Source: Aphis gossypii (lineage: Eukaryota > Arthropoda > Insecta > Hemiptera > Aphididae). From it: 64,000 bases of DNA. Numbering within the stretch: the stretch's first letter is position 1; the number at the start of each line of letters is the position of its first letter. Below, in pieces: positions 37,201 to 50,109 of the stretch. Below the pieces are notes generated by a model, which worked only from the letters and a program-made list of their open reading frames with translations, made no database searches and was not told the DNA's origin. The stretch spans positions 55,219,260-55,283,259 of the forward strand of contig NC_065530.1 in assembly GCF_020184175.1 (NCBI RefSeq), given 5' to 3'. Position numbers and translations under genes: made by a program.

Positions 37201-38858
37201 AATAACAGAATATTTCAAAATCTATTAACATTTTGAAATTTCTAGTTAAATTGAAACTTTTTTAATATTTTATTGCTTTATAATATTTTATTTTTCTTTG
37301 AATGACAACATAAATTTTTTATTTTTTATTCTAAAACAGAATATTTTTTGGAGTATTTTGATGCATAAAAATTAAAATTTTAACGTTTATGAGTATTTAA
37401 ACTTTAGATAAGCAGAGTAATAAACCAACATTTTGTGAAAAGTGGGGATATCTCCGTACTTCTCCATTCCACTTACCTAAATTATAAATACTTATTACTC
37501 ATGAACTGCTAATTCGAATTTCAATTTGAATGCATTAAAATATTCTACTATAAAATATGAAATAAAAAATGTATGTTGTCATTCAAAAAAGTAAAAAAAA
37601 TAAAAATTAAAATAAAAAAATATTTTAAAAAAAATGTTGATATATTTTGAAATATTTATTGATTTTTGATAAATTAATAATTACCCAGTATATTAAATGA
37701 AAAAACAAAGTATTTATAAAATTAAACACAGATACAGTTATTAAAAGTTATTATTATTTGTATACTGCTATATTTTAAACACACCAATTAGTTATTTAAT
37801 TAATTTTTATAGTGGAGTTATTTTTCCTAGTAAGGGGACTCTTTTTCTAATTACCATATAATGTTGTAGGTATTAACCAAAATATAAAATACTTAAATAC
37901 ACTCAAGGTGGTAATTTAAATTATTTTATAATTAATAAATATGAATGAATCAAAAACTTAAATTTATGAAACTAGTATAAAAACAAATGTATATTATTCA
38001 ATAATTTCACTAAAATATCAAATAATACAGTTAACAAAATATACTCGACTATAATTCTTTTTACTAAATAATTACTTGAAATACGTCTGTAATAATGACT
38101 GCTTTAATTCCTCCAATTGTTGAATAGAATACACATACTAAACCCACTAGTATAATAGAAGAGGTTAAGGATAATCCAGTTATAGCTCCTAAAGCCAATG
38201 ACGGCGCATACAAAACTATTGACATATAAAGGATCATTTGCATGCTAAACGCCATAGATGTAAAAGTCCTTGTCAATAGACCAAATCTTCTTTCTAAGTA
38301 CTATAATTAAAAAATATATATTATTATAAGTATCCAATTGAATACAATTATTATTAACACTAAGTATTGCATTTTCTAATATCTAGTAAATATGTGAAAA
38401 ATAAATTGTAAGTAAATAAAAGTGAGAAAGACTATTCTATTTTCAATACAAATATTACATCTTACTTCATAAACAGACAAATTTCCAAGTTTGAAGAATA
38501 CAGGTAAAAATACGTATGCAATTATTGGAGTACCCAATACATAAGATAAATTAATAGCAACAAATTGTGTACCATGGTAATAGTTCTCCGCACTCACGCC
38601 AAATAATGTTATAGCAGACATAAAACTGGCCATCAACGAAAATGCTACAGGTATAATGCCTTGATTTTTATTGCCCAACATATATTCCTTTAAAAATTGA
38701 ATTTTAAAAATAAAAATTTCAAATAATATTATAAATTAACTAAAAATTACTTGTGTTGTTTTCTGTTTGCCACCAGTAAATCTGTAGTATATACCTATTG
38801 AAGCTGACATTAGTAACATTATTGCAAACACAATATAATCAACGATACCAAAAGCCAT
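34232..38858 (-). CDS. SLC5-family sodium/solute symporter
   Basis: Exons: 38858-38751, 38687-38466, 38300-38076, 36651-36536, 36390-36148, 36087-35913, 35844-35632, 35570-35425, 34570-34360, 34273-34232. The 1701 nt encode about 566 aa, normal for SLC5. The start MAFGIVDYIVFAIMLLMSAS enters the first membrane helix. TM-rich segments follow throughout. Family signatures are visible: SFMSAITLFGVSAE (about 50-65), GGIKAVIITDVFQ (about 173-185) and LFVAGIFSAALSSVSPVLNS (about 320-340), the conserved helix contributing to the Na2 site. Closest known groups are the sodium-coupled monocarboxylate (SMCT) and multivitamin (SMVT) transporters, expanded in insects, so the substrate may be a carboxylate or vitamin; this is not readable from sequence. 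A likely acceptor TTTTCAG about 40 bp upstream of the ATG (near 38898) suggests a non-coding 5' exon farther upstream. The last coding exon adds only 13 residues. Confidence 0.93.
34941..35010 (+). mobile_element. Pogo/Tigger-like terminal fragment in intron 8
   Basis: TACAGTAGAATCTCAATTAA followed by TGGGACC and GGATAATCGAAAAA resembles the left terminus of pogo/Tigger-type elements, where a TA precedes CAGTNGA. I could not locate the matching right end before 35400, so the element is partial or diverged. Confidence 0.4.
37297..37589. repeat. Long inverted repeat (hairpin) in SLC5 intron 3
   Basis: The left arm begins CTTTGAATGACAACATAAAT and the right arm, reversed, begins CTTTTTTGAATGACAACATA. 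Both continue through AGAATATTTT, TGATGCAT/TAATGCATT and ATGAGTA blocks toward a centre near 37440-37475 with GTGGGGATATCTCC. The arms are about 140 bp with indels. It has no coding content. A foldback or MITE origin is likely. Confidence 0.7.
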
Positions 38859-38898
38859 CACGATCACTAGTATAGTTTAATCGTTACAAATAGGTACC

Positions 38899-41800
38899 TG
38901 AAAACACCGAACTAAGTTAATAAAACTATTTATTTACTATAGTAACTATTGGTAAATATTTTTTATTTAGTACCTAATTATTAATTATATCAATTGAGTT
39001 TAATAGGTCATTGCCAAATTCCAATATGGTATTTTCCATTTAGACATGAATTCTTATAAGTATAGAGAATACCATACATTTAATAAAAAGTAACTATAGG
39101 TAATATATAAATATAATATAATAAAAACATGTAAAAATTTTAAATACATGTTAAGTTCTGCTCCAACATCAATATAGACATTTCATAATTATTTTCACTA
39201 ACTGTCAAATCTTTAAGTGCTTACCTACTTTTTATTATTGAGTCAATTCATATAACTGATATTTTTAGTAAGATGGGAACTACAGATTCACGATTTAATT
39301 CAAAATTCATAATAGAAAATTAACTTTAATTAGAGGTTTAAACACTTGAGAATCATTATGACTTATGAGCACAATTTACTATTAAATTCAACAGAAATTT
39401 GTTTTAGTGGTCATTGCCACTGTTTCATATTCTTACATAATCCATACTACCAAAGAACAAACTACTACGGATCTCGCAATTATATGCCAATTGCGATATT
39501 TGTAGCTATCTAAATTCTAAATAGTCGATAGGTAGGTACTCGATGACAAAACGAATAAATTACTATTAAACAATTAAATGATTTTAAATAATGAAAAAGA
39601 TTAGAAGTTCAGACTGATTAGCTCATCTTTTATTTTGTTACATTTATTTATTAAAACAAGTAGTTATATAAATAGAATATAGCAATTTATTAGTAAAGTT
39701 GCGAATCGCGATTGTGGATAAACGTTTATCAATAATTGCGGTTACCACGTTTTGCCGTCTGCCGATTGCCGAAGCGCCAACATCTGGTCATGCTTATGTG
39801 CACTGCTTTTTGCCGTAGCCATTGACAATAATACTACAAGTAGTGATTGCAGGTACAATCGATCACTTAATTGACATTTTTATATTTATCGTGATAATTC
39901 GCAAATCGTGATAATAAAAACCATGTGGACAGCACATGTATGGCTAAAAAAATACTCGTGAGACAGCACTATTAAAGAATAAATACAATTTCTTCGTGGT
40001 GCATTATACGGACATCACGACTTTAGTGGCCATAGTACAGTCACATAAATAATAAATTAATAATTATTATTACATATTTCGTTCTGTGGAACAATATACC
40101 TTAGATCAGAAGCACCATTTGAGTTTTTTAATAGGGGTGTGGTGTCTGGTGCCAAAATTTAAACAGGCTAATTTTTTTTTTTTTTTTTTGGACGGACCAG
40201 TGACCACTTTCTCTTCATCATAGTACTTTAGTATACTTTTTTTATGTACCTAGTTATATGTCTATAGCGCATATTTTATTCGAGACTCGAGTATTCGACT
40301 GCAGGTATAGACTATATTTATTTTATTATTATTTTTTTAAATTAAAATAATTTAAAAGTTGGATACCTAGGTATCAGATATAGCTTTTATCATGCATTTA
40401 ATATATTATACTAATAGAATAATAAATACCAATAATATTTATTATTAATATAAATAATAAACATAAATTAGCTTCATGTCTTCAATAATAGATTATGTAT
40501 TTTAGTTATAATTTTATATAATATATTTAAAATATACTATAATTTAAATTGTAAGTATTATCACAGAATAGATTAAATATTATTATTTGTATATATTAGA
40601 GGAAAAAAATTGGTATTTTTTTCAACAAATAATTAGGACTTAGGTCGAATTCCAAACTCATTGTAAATATTTAAATTAATGAAAGATAAAAATGTTTACA
40701 AAATACAGTATTTATAGTTATTGTGGACCTGCAGTGATGTATTCCGTCATACCAGCTGAAACATTTTTTTTCCGGTAAAATTTTTAAGTACAAATTCTGA
40801 AAATGGTAGTATAAACTACAAAATTATACCTAGTATAATTCATGATTGAAAAAAATAATAAATAATTCAAACATAGTGGTGCCAGGGTGCTGGGTGACCC
40901 ACTACGTACTTGTAAATGTTATGGTAAACGAAGAAAAAAATGTGCCCTTCGGCCGGCCGTCTTGATTTCACTCGCCAAATGGTACCCTGGATTAAATCAA
41001 AGAACAATATTGTAACAAAAAAACAATTACTACAAATCTAGTATATAGGTAGCACGATCTTAGTAATCTAAGATCTTACTATCTTAAATCGTGCTACATA
41101 GGCACAACATAACATTCTAATTATTTTCGAGTAGTTAATGAGTGTAACTTTGTGAATGTCGTCCGAGTTAGTTAGTTTGTTAATTGAGTTAGATATTTTT
41201 TACACTTTTTATAAAAACAATTTTATCTTACTACTAATGTTACTAATATTCAATATAGCCCCATTGCTTTTAGATCGATCAAAGTTAGATTTACGTGGTG
41301 ATATAAATATTTAACTAGCGGTTGCCGTTGACTTTTTTTTATACTTTTTGATTATTGGACTTTATTAATTTATTTGTATACTTGGAAAAAAGGTTTTTAT
41401 AACTATTGCTAGTTACCCTATTTGCCATTCCCTCTGCTTATTTAAACCAAATGTTTATTAATAACACTATTTATTCAGTATTCGATGTGTAATAGTGCCT
41501 TTACAGTTTAAATCTATAAGTATTTTTATAAAAGTATCCTGCTTCTGATTTAACATTTTAATTATGAAATTAAATATATAGTTTTTCATTAAACAAAAAT
41601 AATAAAAACTAAAACACCACTACGATAGAAAAAAGTTGTCAACAATCAATTTTTTTTGTACAAATAACATATTAACTAGTTACTCGTAGATAATTTTAAA
41701 AGAATTCTATCCTAAACAAAAAATGCAAAAATGTAAATAGTAAATAAGTGTAACAATTGAAATAAACAATTTGATAGCAGCGAGGCTGATTGCTGAATAA

Positions 41801-41941
41801 TATATCATTTAGATATTTCTAAATTATAATATAATATGATATTGATGTACCAATGAACAATGTTATATATTTTTAAAAATTATACATTTTTTTAAAATTT
41901 TTTTTTTTTTTAATTATACATATTTATTTTTAATTATATTT
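38899..41941. other. Intergenic region upstream of the symporter gene
   Basis: There are no supportable coding exons. A less AT-rich patch at 39715-39850 is a plausible promoter or non-coding first exon for the symporter gene, by position only. Short phrases at 40735-40990 (CAGTGATGTATTCC, CCAGGGTGC against GGTACCCTGG) hint at another decayed inverted-repeat element. Confidence 0.35.
41049..41097. repeat. 49-bp imperfect hairpin
   Basis: GTAGCACGAT and ATCGTGCTAC form the base of the stem, and TTAGTAATCTAAGATC with ACTATCTTAA continues it with mismatches. It could be a minimal palindromic element or the end of a larger foldback. Confidence 0.65.
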
Positions 41942-43230
41942 TAGATTCTGAACGAAGTGATGAATGTATTGATTTTACAATGATGTGTGTTTTTTTGTGT
42001 CTGTGTACAGCATAACTAGTCAAAATAATGCTTCAATTTCAAACTTTGGTAGGTAGTGGTTTCCGATGGCAAAATGAATATCCTTGGTGCATTATAGACG
42101 TCAAAAGTAAACATTTTCCAACAGTTTACAAAAAAATCGAGAAAAACAAAAAAAAAGTGACAGAAAAACGGGAGTTTTTACGGAATACCAGTTTTTGACC
42201 AAATCGATTTTTTTATATGGTTGTAACTCAAAAACTAATCTCTGCAGTAAATACTTGAAAATTTCAAATGTTTATAATTTCGCTATTAATATATTGAAGT
42301 GTTGATAAAAAAATTTTGGATGTCCAAAAAACTTGAAAATTTAATACAAGTTTTCTTATAAGTTTTTCTTATTGTAGTTAAAAAAAATCAAAAATCGTTA
42401 GTCACAATTTTTTTGATTGAAAATACAACACTAAGTTTTCCATAAGTTTTCCTTCAAGTAGCTATAAAGAAAACTCGACGCATCATTATAAGAAAAATTT
42501 TAAGTGCGTTAGAATTTTAAATTTTTACTAAATAGCTTAACGACAACGATTTATCCTCAAATGATTTTAAATATTTGTTATTATTCAAAAAGTATAAGTC
42601 GTAGATACTTGAAAATTTCACCAGTTATTTGGATTGACATTTTCTTATAAGATTTGATTTTCAAAATATTTTGACTTTTTTTGAGCTATTTATAGATAAT
42701 TAAAATTTTCAATTTTTCTAAGAATTTTTTTTTGAAGTGTTGATAAAATAAATGTTGGTAGAGTCAAAATACAAGAAAAATTAATACAAAGTTCCTCATA
42801 AGTTATTCTTATGGTGATAAAAAAATTATAAGAATACATAGGCACAATTTTTTTTTATTAGCATTTGAAGTTTAAATATTGACAAAAATTCGTCAAAATC
42901 ATGAATATTTGCAAATTATTTTGTAGGTATAATTCATAAAAATTGTTGTAGTAGTTAAAAGTTGAAAATTTAATACAAGATTTTCCATAAGTGTAGGTTA
43001 CAATAATTATAAAAGAACATACATTTTGGTGTATTCAAGCCATTAAAACATTAGCCACCTTTTGTACCAACCATTGGAAATTATATTCTATAGGCTGACA
43101 AATCATCTCCGTTCTGAATCGTTTGTCGTATACGATGATACCTATCATTGAATTCAAATTTAACACTTTTTATAATACATAATGGTGATCCACACGGCAC
43201 CTAATGTACAGCAGAGCGGTATCCACTTAT
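41942..43230 (+). repeat. Aphid-type interspersed repeat, long copy 2
   Basis: It starts TTAGATTCTGAACGAAGTG, shares the GTGTCTGTGTACAGCATAAC block, T-rich core phrases and the 3' CCTAATGTACAGCAGAGCGG block with the copy at 4704-6236, in the same orientation. It is about 240 bp shorter, with internal deletions around 42260-42420 and 42990-43080. No open frame. Confidence 0.78.
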
Positions 43231-44364
43231 CCACTTTTTAATTTAATTAAATTTTTTTTTTTATTATTATACATATAATATATACTAGCTGAATTACCCG
43301 TAGTTGCCGAGTTTAAATTGATTGGTTTGGTATTAGCAGGTCGGCGGCGCGGCGATCCGTGGTTTCTACGGCAGTGGCGGCGACATTATTATAAATTTAT
43401 TTTTATTTTTTATTATTTATATTTTATATTATTTTTTTTTATGATTTTTATTTATTTTTATCTATCTAAAATAGATAATAGACAATAAGCATACTGTAAA
43501 TAATATATTTGAATTGCATCTATACATAATACATATTATACATATTATATTACCTACCTATGTATATTACCTATGTAATTTATTTAGTTCTTTGATAATT
43601 TTACAAAAACTGCCTCGTGTTTTATTTTTGGGAAACATTTTTGTACAGATAAATTGGTACTAGCTTATACAGTTCGAAGGAAGTGTTACGGAGTAATATT
43701 ATACGGGTTCAATGCACGGTAAATCAAATTTGTTTAAATATCTAAATAAAATTACAGTAATTTATTATTAACTACAAGTGGGGAAGACTTAAGTAGGTAG
43801 TTAAGTATTTACTGATCGACAATTATTAATAAGGTATCGAAAGTTCAAAAGCAAATAAGGTCATTCCGCTAACTATTCGTGATTCATCAATCATTTTTTT
43901 TTTTTTTTTTTAATTGAACTTAAAGCACATTAGATGTTGAATAGATGAGGATGTGAGGTACACACACATACTCCGTAACAGATTACAGTAAAATATGCTG
44001 TGGCTTGAATAAGTCATACACTCATATCTATACGGCTACACTGTAAGGATTAGCACCACTGTGACAAAACTACAAAAATAGGTGTCTTGAAATTATTATC
44101 TAATATCTTCATACGATTTTACCATGACAATTAATATTAAGTATATTTTAATGATTGTTAATAATATATTAACATAATTAATAAACTATTTAACTATTTG
44201 TAAAATGTCTATATTATATATAATTATAAAACTAATAATGGAAAAAAGATGAAGAAAACCCACAATCCACACGCATTATATTAAAGTTAATATTTGATAT
44301 TTGATATTTTTAATACCATTAATTACCTAAAAGTAAAAAATAATTAAAAAGTTACGCGTATATT

Positions 44365-44530
44365 TGACGCCCTTGTCTTAAAAATGTGTAACATCACAAG
44401 TTTACATTCAGTGTGTGCACTTTGCGTTTAGTTTGGTTAGTTTTAATAATATCAAACTTCAAGGTAGGTATCTAAAATTGTTTCGCGACTTCGCGAGAGG
44501 TTGTTTTTGAAACGTTAATTTTGAAACGTT
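44365..44530 (+). repeat. Diverged direct repeat, copy A
   Basis: The blocks CTTAAAAATGTGTAACATC, ACAAGTTTACATTCAGTGTG, TTTTAATAATATCAAACTTC and CGAGAGGTTGTTTTTGAAACG recur in order at 45315-45497. The spacing of blocks is preserved, so both derive from one ancestral unit about 950 bp apart. No coding sense is seen. Confidence 0.7.
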
Positions 44531-45314
44531 TAACTATATGGACCATATTTCCAGTATTTTTCATGGCTAAATATACTGGCTTAATACGTTGTAAACAATC
44601 GCGGGAATTCTCCTATTGGTTATTGTTTGGAATCGTACTTTCATGGAAAAAGTTATTGAAATATTTTTAGAACTGAAATTATCTTGGATGACCTATATGA
44701 TTATATAATGTTCATTAATATTTCGAAGAAATAACATATTTTGTTGGAACGTGATGTATACGCTCTATAAATATATATTATTATTACTTAGATGATAATT
44801 GATAAATGTCTAGTGTTTTATGATTATAAATGTATTATATTATTCATATCTGAAAATATTTTAGTTGGAAATTATTTTAATATACTGTAAGTCTGTAATA
44901 TTTATTGGTAGGATTGTTGGAACGTTATTCACTTTAATATTTGTATTTCCTAAGGACCTAAGACAACTCATAACATTATTTTATCGGGTCGCGACAATCA
45001 GAGACACCAATAATAAAAATCACGAAGACTTTATAGTTGGTATTACATTAATATTATATAGCAATATGCCAATATGGCAATATAGTATATACCTAATTAG
45101 TTACTGTTTTTTTTTTTTTTAAGTGGTGATAACTTTTTTAATTTCAAAACAATTATACTCCGCAGCACTCATTAGTAATAATACTCATACTTCACTGTAG
45201 ACTGCACCACTTTTTAAGAAATAATAAATGTATTAATCCGTAAAACCTATGTATATATTTGATATTCTATATTTTTAATTGGAAAATAAAATATTTTAAG
45301 AACCACGCCCGCGT

Positions 45315-45497
45315 TTGATGTTCCCGCTTTAAAAATGTATCACCACAAGTTTACGTTCAGTATGTACCCTCACATTTAGTAAATTTAATTTCGTTTTCGT
45401 AAAGTTTTAGTCCAAACTTTTAATAATATCTAACTTAAAATGAAGGTAACATTGTTTAGCAAGAGGTTGTTTTTGATATGTTAATTTTAAAGTGAGT
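45315..45497 (+). repeat. Diverged direct repeat, copy B
   Basis: It matches 44365-44530 block by block: CTTTAAAAATGTATCACC, ACAAGTTTACGTTCAGTATG, TTTTAATAATATCTAACTT and GCAAGAGGTTGTTTTTGATA. Divergence is moderate, with an insertion of about 15 bp. Confidence 0.7.
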
Positions 45498-47122
45498 TAT
45501 GCTTAATTTTTAGATTATAATATTTAACTCAGTTCATGGGCATAGGCAACAAATATTAAAATTGAATACCAATTATACAATATTTTGTCCATATAAATTA
45601 CAAACTTAAAAACATAAAAAAAAACCTATTAGATACAACTGAGTTTCAGTTATAGTTTGCTTGAAAATTAAAATATCAAAATAACAGAATACCTACCTAT
45701 ATAAATTATATTATTTGTTATGTAAGTTCTAATTTTGTGATTATAGCTTTAATACCAAAATATTTTATCTATAATCAAACTTAAAAGTATTAAAGTAAGA
45801 ACATTGTAATATACTAATATGGTATTTGTTCTTTGGTTCTTATGATATTTAAATTTTTTAGTGAAATGTATATTGTATAAGTTGTCAAGTTGACAGTAGA
45901 ACATCAATAAATATTAATTTAAATAATAACGCAAATTTTGTAAAACGGATAAAATAAACGTTCGTCATGTTTTTGTTATTCAAATATTTACCAGATAACT
46001 GAAAGTAGGTACCTATACATATTTACTGTATATACGAATAACCAAGTATATTAATGCGTAAACTAATGCGTCAACAAACTGTACAATTTTGGGACGGCGA
46101 TATCATTATTAAATCTGTATCGAAATTCGGAGACCGCGGAGATACTACCACTTTATATTATTTATAATTCATATTTGAATAATATAATAGTCTATAACAC
46201 CCGTAGGTTACCACAAATCACAATCTTATTATATGTAGAACACAATTATACATGTATTGTACAATACACGCATTACATTGTCACTATAAAGTCACCGCAT
46301 TACACAGTCCCCGTGTACTCGTATATACAATCGGCATTTATAGTATGATAGCAATGCGTGGTGTTCTGGTTTGGAGATTGCAATAATTGTATTACCTAGT
46401 GTACGTAGTAAGTTTTAAACACGATAAACTACTTTCTGTTCTAGAATTCGTCAAAAAAGGTGAAACATATAGCGCAACCTCAATGTTAAGATAAACTGTA
46501 CTGCGGTCAGTCTTTCGTATATTATAATATACCTGCGGTATTTAATTTTTTTTACTTTAAGTAGGTACGTGATTTATCTAAAAATTTAAAAGAATCTTGT
46601 CATCTCGTTTTAAAAATCCAACTAGATATTATAATCTACGGTATTGTTTCAATAGTTTTGAATTTTTTTTTTTTTTTATCATTATAATCATATATAGAAC
46701 AGTACCGTATATAATACAGCTCAATTATACAATAGAAAGTATAAATAAAAGATCCTCAGCTATTATATAGTATTATGTTTAATGTACAATGTATATTGTA
46801 GTATTAAATTTAAATATGTTACCCACACGGCTTCTCTTCACTCTTTACCGACACGAGTCAGCAATTATTTTTTTAGGATTATACACTAATACTATATTAC
46901 ATATAGATTATGTATTATACAACATAGTATTATATAGTTTATGCATATATTTTTATTACATAGAACTATTTAAAAGTAGTACATTTTAGTGATTCACGAT
47001 TCTCATTAAATCGATATTCGATTTGAATTATTGACTAAAAACTGACAATCTATATTAACCATATGAAAAATACAATTAAAAATAATATCACTCGTATAAT
47101 TGATCCTAAGTAGATTGTAGAG

Positions 47123-47499
47123 CAAGGGTTCCCAACCCGCGGTACGCGGAAGGCTCACCATGGAATGTAGATGGTGCGCCGTACGCGAAGACATTTTTTG
47201 ATAGTATTTTTTTTTGTTTTATTACTATTTACAATCAATATTATTTACTTAATTTGATATTAGCTAATTTTATAAATATCAATGACATGTGGTTTGTAAT
47301 TTTATAAATTTCAATTTAAATATTATTAAAGATTTAACTAGAATTTTTTTGCTTTCATAAACATCAATATCAAATAATAAAACTATATGTTGAAAAAAAT
47401 TACTGTACTTCCTAATACAGTTTTAGAATTAAGGTGGTACGCGTATCGATTATAAAAATATCTGGTGGTACTCGATGATAAAAAGGTCGGGAGCCCCTG
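47123..47499. mobile_element. hAT-type MITE
   Basis: Ends CAAGGGTTCCCAACC and GGTCGGGAGCCCCTG are hAT-like inverted repeats with three mismatches. Flanks TTGTAGAG and CTGTAGAG match at 7 of 8 bases, a slightly eroded 8-bp duplication. It is 377 bp and non-coding. Confidence 0.85.
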
Positions 47500-47509
47500 C
47501 TGTAGAGTA

Positions 47510-49384
47510 TTTCGATGTTGCTATTCATTGAGTACATACGTCTATAATACGAGTAAGTTATTTTCTTTTATGAAATAACAATCATTATATTGTTTTATAA
47601 ATATTAACGTTTTTATAAAAATAGTCATAAGTCATTATAAAACCACATTTTTAAAAAAAAACATTATATTATTATATTTATTACTAGAGTTCGAAAGTGA
47701 TGACTTTAGGGTCAAACTCAAAACAATTAAAGAATGACCTAAAAAATGCAAATATGACATAAAAGTATAAATGTAACAAAAAAAATATTTAAATAATGGC
47801 TTGAAATAAATAAAAATTTTTTTTTTTTATTGTACAAAATATATATTCATTATAAAAGCTTACAAACTACTCAAAATGAGTACTATTAATAATGTACCAT
47901 TAGAATATATTTCAATACTTGATTTTAAAACTCAGAAGTGAAGTACTTAATAGTAAATTAGTGAGAGTTCAATAACAAGGTATAGTCGGTATAGGTAATT
48001 TTTATTTGGCGAATCACGAATGATGTGATTTAATAATAGGTTTCTGATAAACTCGACAGTGTTCTAAACTAGTAGATGTTGTAAATGAGTAAAAATGTAG
48101 GAAAATACTTTAAAAATGTTAAAAAATAATATACAACGTAAAAAAGTCAGCAAATGCAAAAAATAAAAATTAGTTATTTAAATTCACATGCTATTGAATT
48201 ACATTTTCTGTTATACATGAAAAAAGAAACATATTATACTCATTCATTAAATCAATAAATAGGTAGCTTTACCAGAGACATTTTAACTTATTATTATTAA
48301 TTTAACAAACTTTTGTTGTAGTCCTATAATGTAATCATTTTTTCCAGTGTGAGAAAACGTTTAATAAGTTCTGCAAAAAAAATCATATCAATTTCAAACG
48401 AATAATCGCATACTAATTTATGTTCAGAGCACCTACGCCTCTCCACTCCGTCACTGATCCAAACGATTGGATGATACAGCTATATATATAGGCATATTGA
48501 TGTCGTGGAATTCCTTTAAATTATTTTTTTTTTCAACATAAACATAATATATTACATACCTAATGTGTTTTCAGTATAGAAAATATGCCTAAATAGAAGT
48601 ATATTGTATATTACAAAATTAATATAATTCTGAACTAAACTATCAGCCTTATTGTAGAGGTATAGGTAGAGTTATTAAGTTTACAAATTTACAATACTAT
48701 TTACCATTAAAATGTATAATATTAATAGATGTTACAATTAGATATAAAACTTTCACCTGCGTATAATAGTCCTCCGGATAAATTATAATATAATCCACTA
48801 TAGGTAGTTATGGAAGGAATCGATAAGATAACAAGCACTGCACATATATATGATATATTAAAATATGAAATAATATTATTTTAATTTTGAACCAAACCCA
48901 TTACACGTTGTCGGGTTACTAAAAATATACAAATTGTTCATGTAAAACTGTCGTCTAACTGTTGTATCGTTACATTCAACACGTCCTAACACTCTTAACC
49001 TACTGCGGTGTCAGAATTCGTCCCCTACTCCGTAGCCAGTAATCGACGTACAATATTTTGTAATGGTATATTATTATATTGTAATGTGATTGGCTTGGAG
49101 TACAAAATAAGTACCATAGAATTTATATATAGATGTCACTCGTTAAATTGTTAATACGAATCACGAATTACGATATCTTTATTTGTATAGTATATCTTAA
49201 TTTGTGATACGAATATAGCGTATAACAATTAAAAGGTAGTAGATAAATTTGTATAAACATATATTGATAATATGTTATGTCATATGTATATTCTGATATT
49301 CATAAAGTGAGATAGTGGTTAAATGGTTAAACCTAACGTAACCTAATGGTTAAATATACAAATAAGTACTGGTTATTTGGTATA
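47510..49384. other. Intergenic, no supportable gene
   Basis: AT-rich with scattered A runs. A GC-richer patch at 48950-49050 has no reading frame longer than a few dozen codons. Nothing identifiable. Confidence 0.4.
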
Positions 49385-49440
49385 TGGTTTTTTTTTATAA
49401 GCGTTTAAAGTTCAAATTTTTACGAAACATGTCAAAATTA
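49385..49440 (+). repeat. Internal fragment of the aphid-type repeat
   Basis: ATAAGCGTTTAAAGTTCAAA then TTTTTACGAAA matches the internal block at about 5270-5305 of long copy 1. Confidence 0.6.
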
Positions 49441-49523
49441 CGAATTAATTTCCTATTTTTTTTTAACTATTATTTATAAAAGAAGTTGAGCGTTGGCCTA
49501 ACTTAACCTAGTCGTAGAATGTA

Positions 49524-49647
49524 AAGGTACGTTTTCCCTGCAGCATCCGGACGAGGCGTTGAACGCTGTACTATAAACCTATGTATTTTGAATGTGACGC
49601 GGCATCTATGGTGACAGCACTCGGACGCTGTAAGGAAAACGTACCTT
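49524..49647. mobile_element. Short inverted-repeat element (MITE)
   Basis: AAGGTACGTTTTCCCTGCAGC on the left mirrors GCTGTAAGGAAAACGTACCTT on the right, with two mismatches over 21 bp. The 124-bp element is GC-richer than its surroundings. No target duplication is evident. Confidence 0.75.
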
Positions 49648-49776
49648 GAAAACACTTGAGACGTACATTACAGTTGTTTAAATTACCATTTTCTGTATAT
49701 GATTTATTTTTGGGGTATTCATTCAAAGCATAAACAATTTTTTTCACCAACCGCAGTGAAAAATTATATCTTAGTC

Positions 49777-49939
49777 CAGTGATCTTCAACCTTTTTAGAC
49801 TCGTGACCCACGTAAGCTTTGTAACTATTTTTTTACCTTAAATAAATTTTTGTTTTAAAAAGAAGATTTATTGTGACCCAATTTTAAAGCTTACGCGACC
49901 CAAAAGTGGGTCTTGACCCACCGGTTGAAGACCACACTG
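49777..49939. mobile_element. hAT-type MITE nested in an older repeat
   Basis: Ends CAGTGATCTTCAACC and GGTTGAAGACCACACTG bound 163 bp, and TCTTAGTC lies on both sides (49769-49776 and 49940-49947), an exact 8-bp duplication. The right flank continues as CTGACAAATCATCTCC, the 3' part of the aphid-type repeat, so this MITE landed inside a pre-existing copy. Confidence 0.88.
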
Positions 49940-49945
49940 TCTTAG

Positions 49946-50020
49946 TCTGACAAATCATCTCCATTTAAAATCGTTTTTCGTATACAATGTGATACCTATT
50001 ATTGCATTCAAATTTAACAC
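49946..50020 (+). repeat. 3' fragment of the aphid-type repeat
   Basis: TCTGACAAATCATCTCCATTT, then AATCGTTTTTCGTATACAATG and GCATTCAAATTTAACAC, follow the 3' region of copies 1 and 2. The 5' part is absent apart from the small block at 49385. Confidence 0.7.
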
Positions 50021-50109
50021 ATCCATTATAGTGACCTACTCTCTATTGTCAAAGGTCCACTCGATATCTACTGTGTAGCACTCACTTTATCATCATTTTT
50101 TATTTTGTG

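Larger units (their letters stand above)
43240..47100. other. Intergenic, no supportable gene
   Basis: I see no exon. A phrase CTAGCTGAATTACCCG at 43288 recalls the conserved end of some insect interspersed repeats but is too short to classify. The diverged duplication at 44365/45315 is listed separately. Open stretches such as 44865-45122 are A/T-biased and show no domain. Confidence 0.4.

Noticed and set aside
44865..45122. 85-codon open frame between direct repeats
   Set aside because: Composition is that of AT-rich noise (Ile/Leu/Tyr/Phe-rich), with no domain, no splice context and no conserved motif.
49571..49789. 72-codon minus-strand open frame
   Set aside because: It starts inside one MITE and ends inside another, with no coding signature between.
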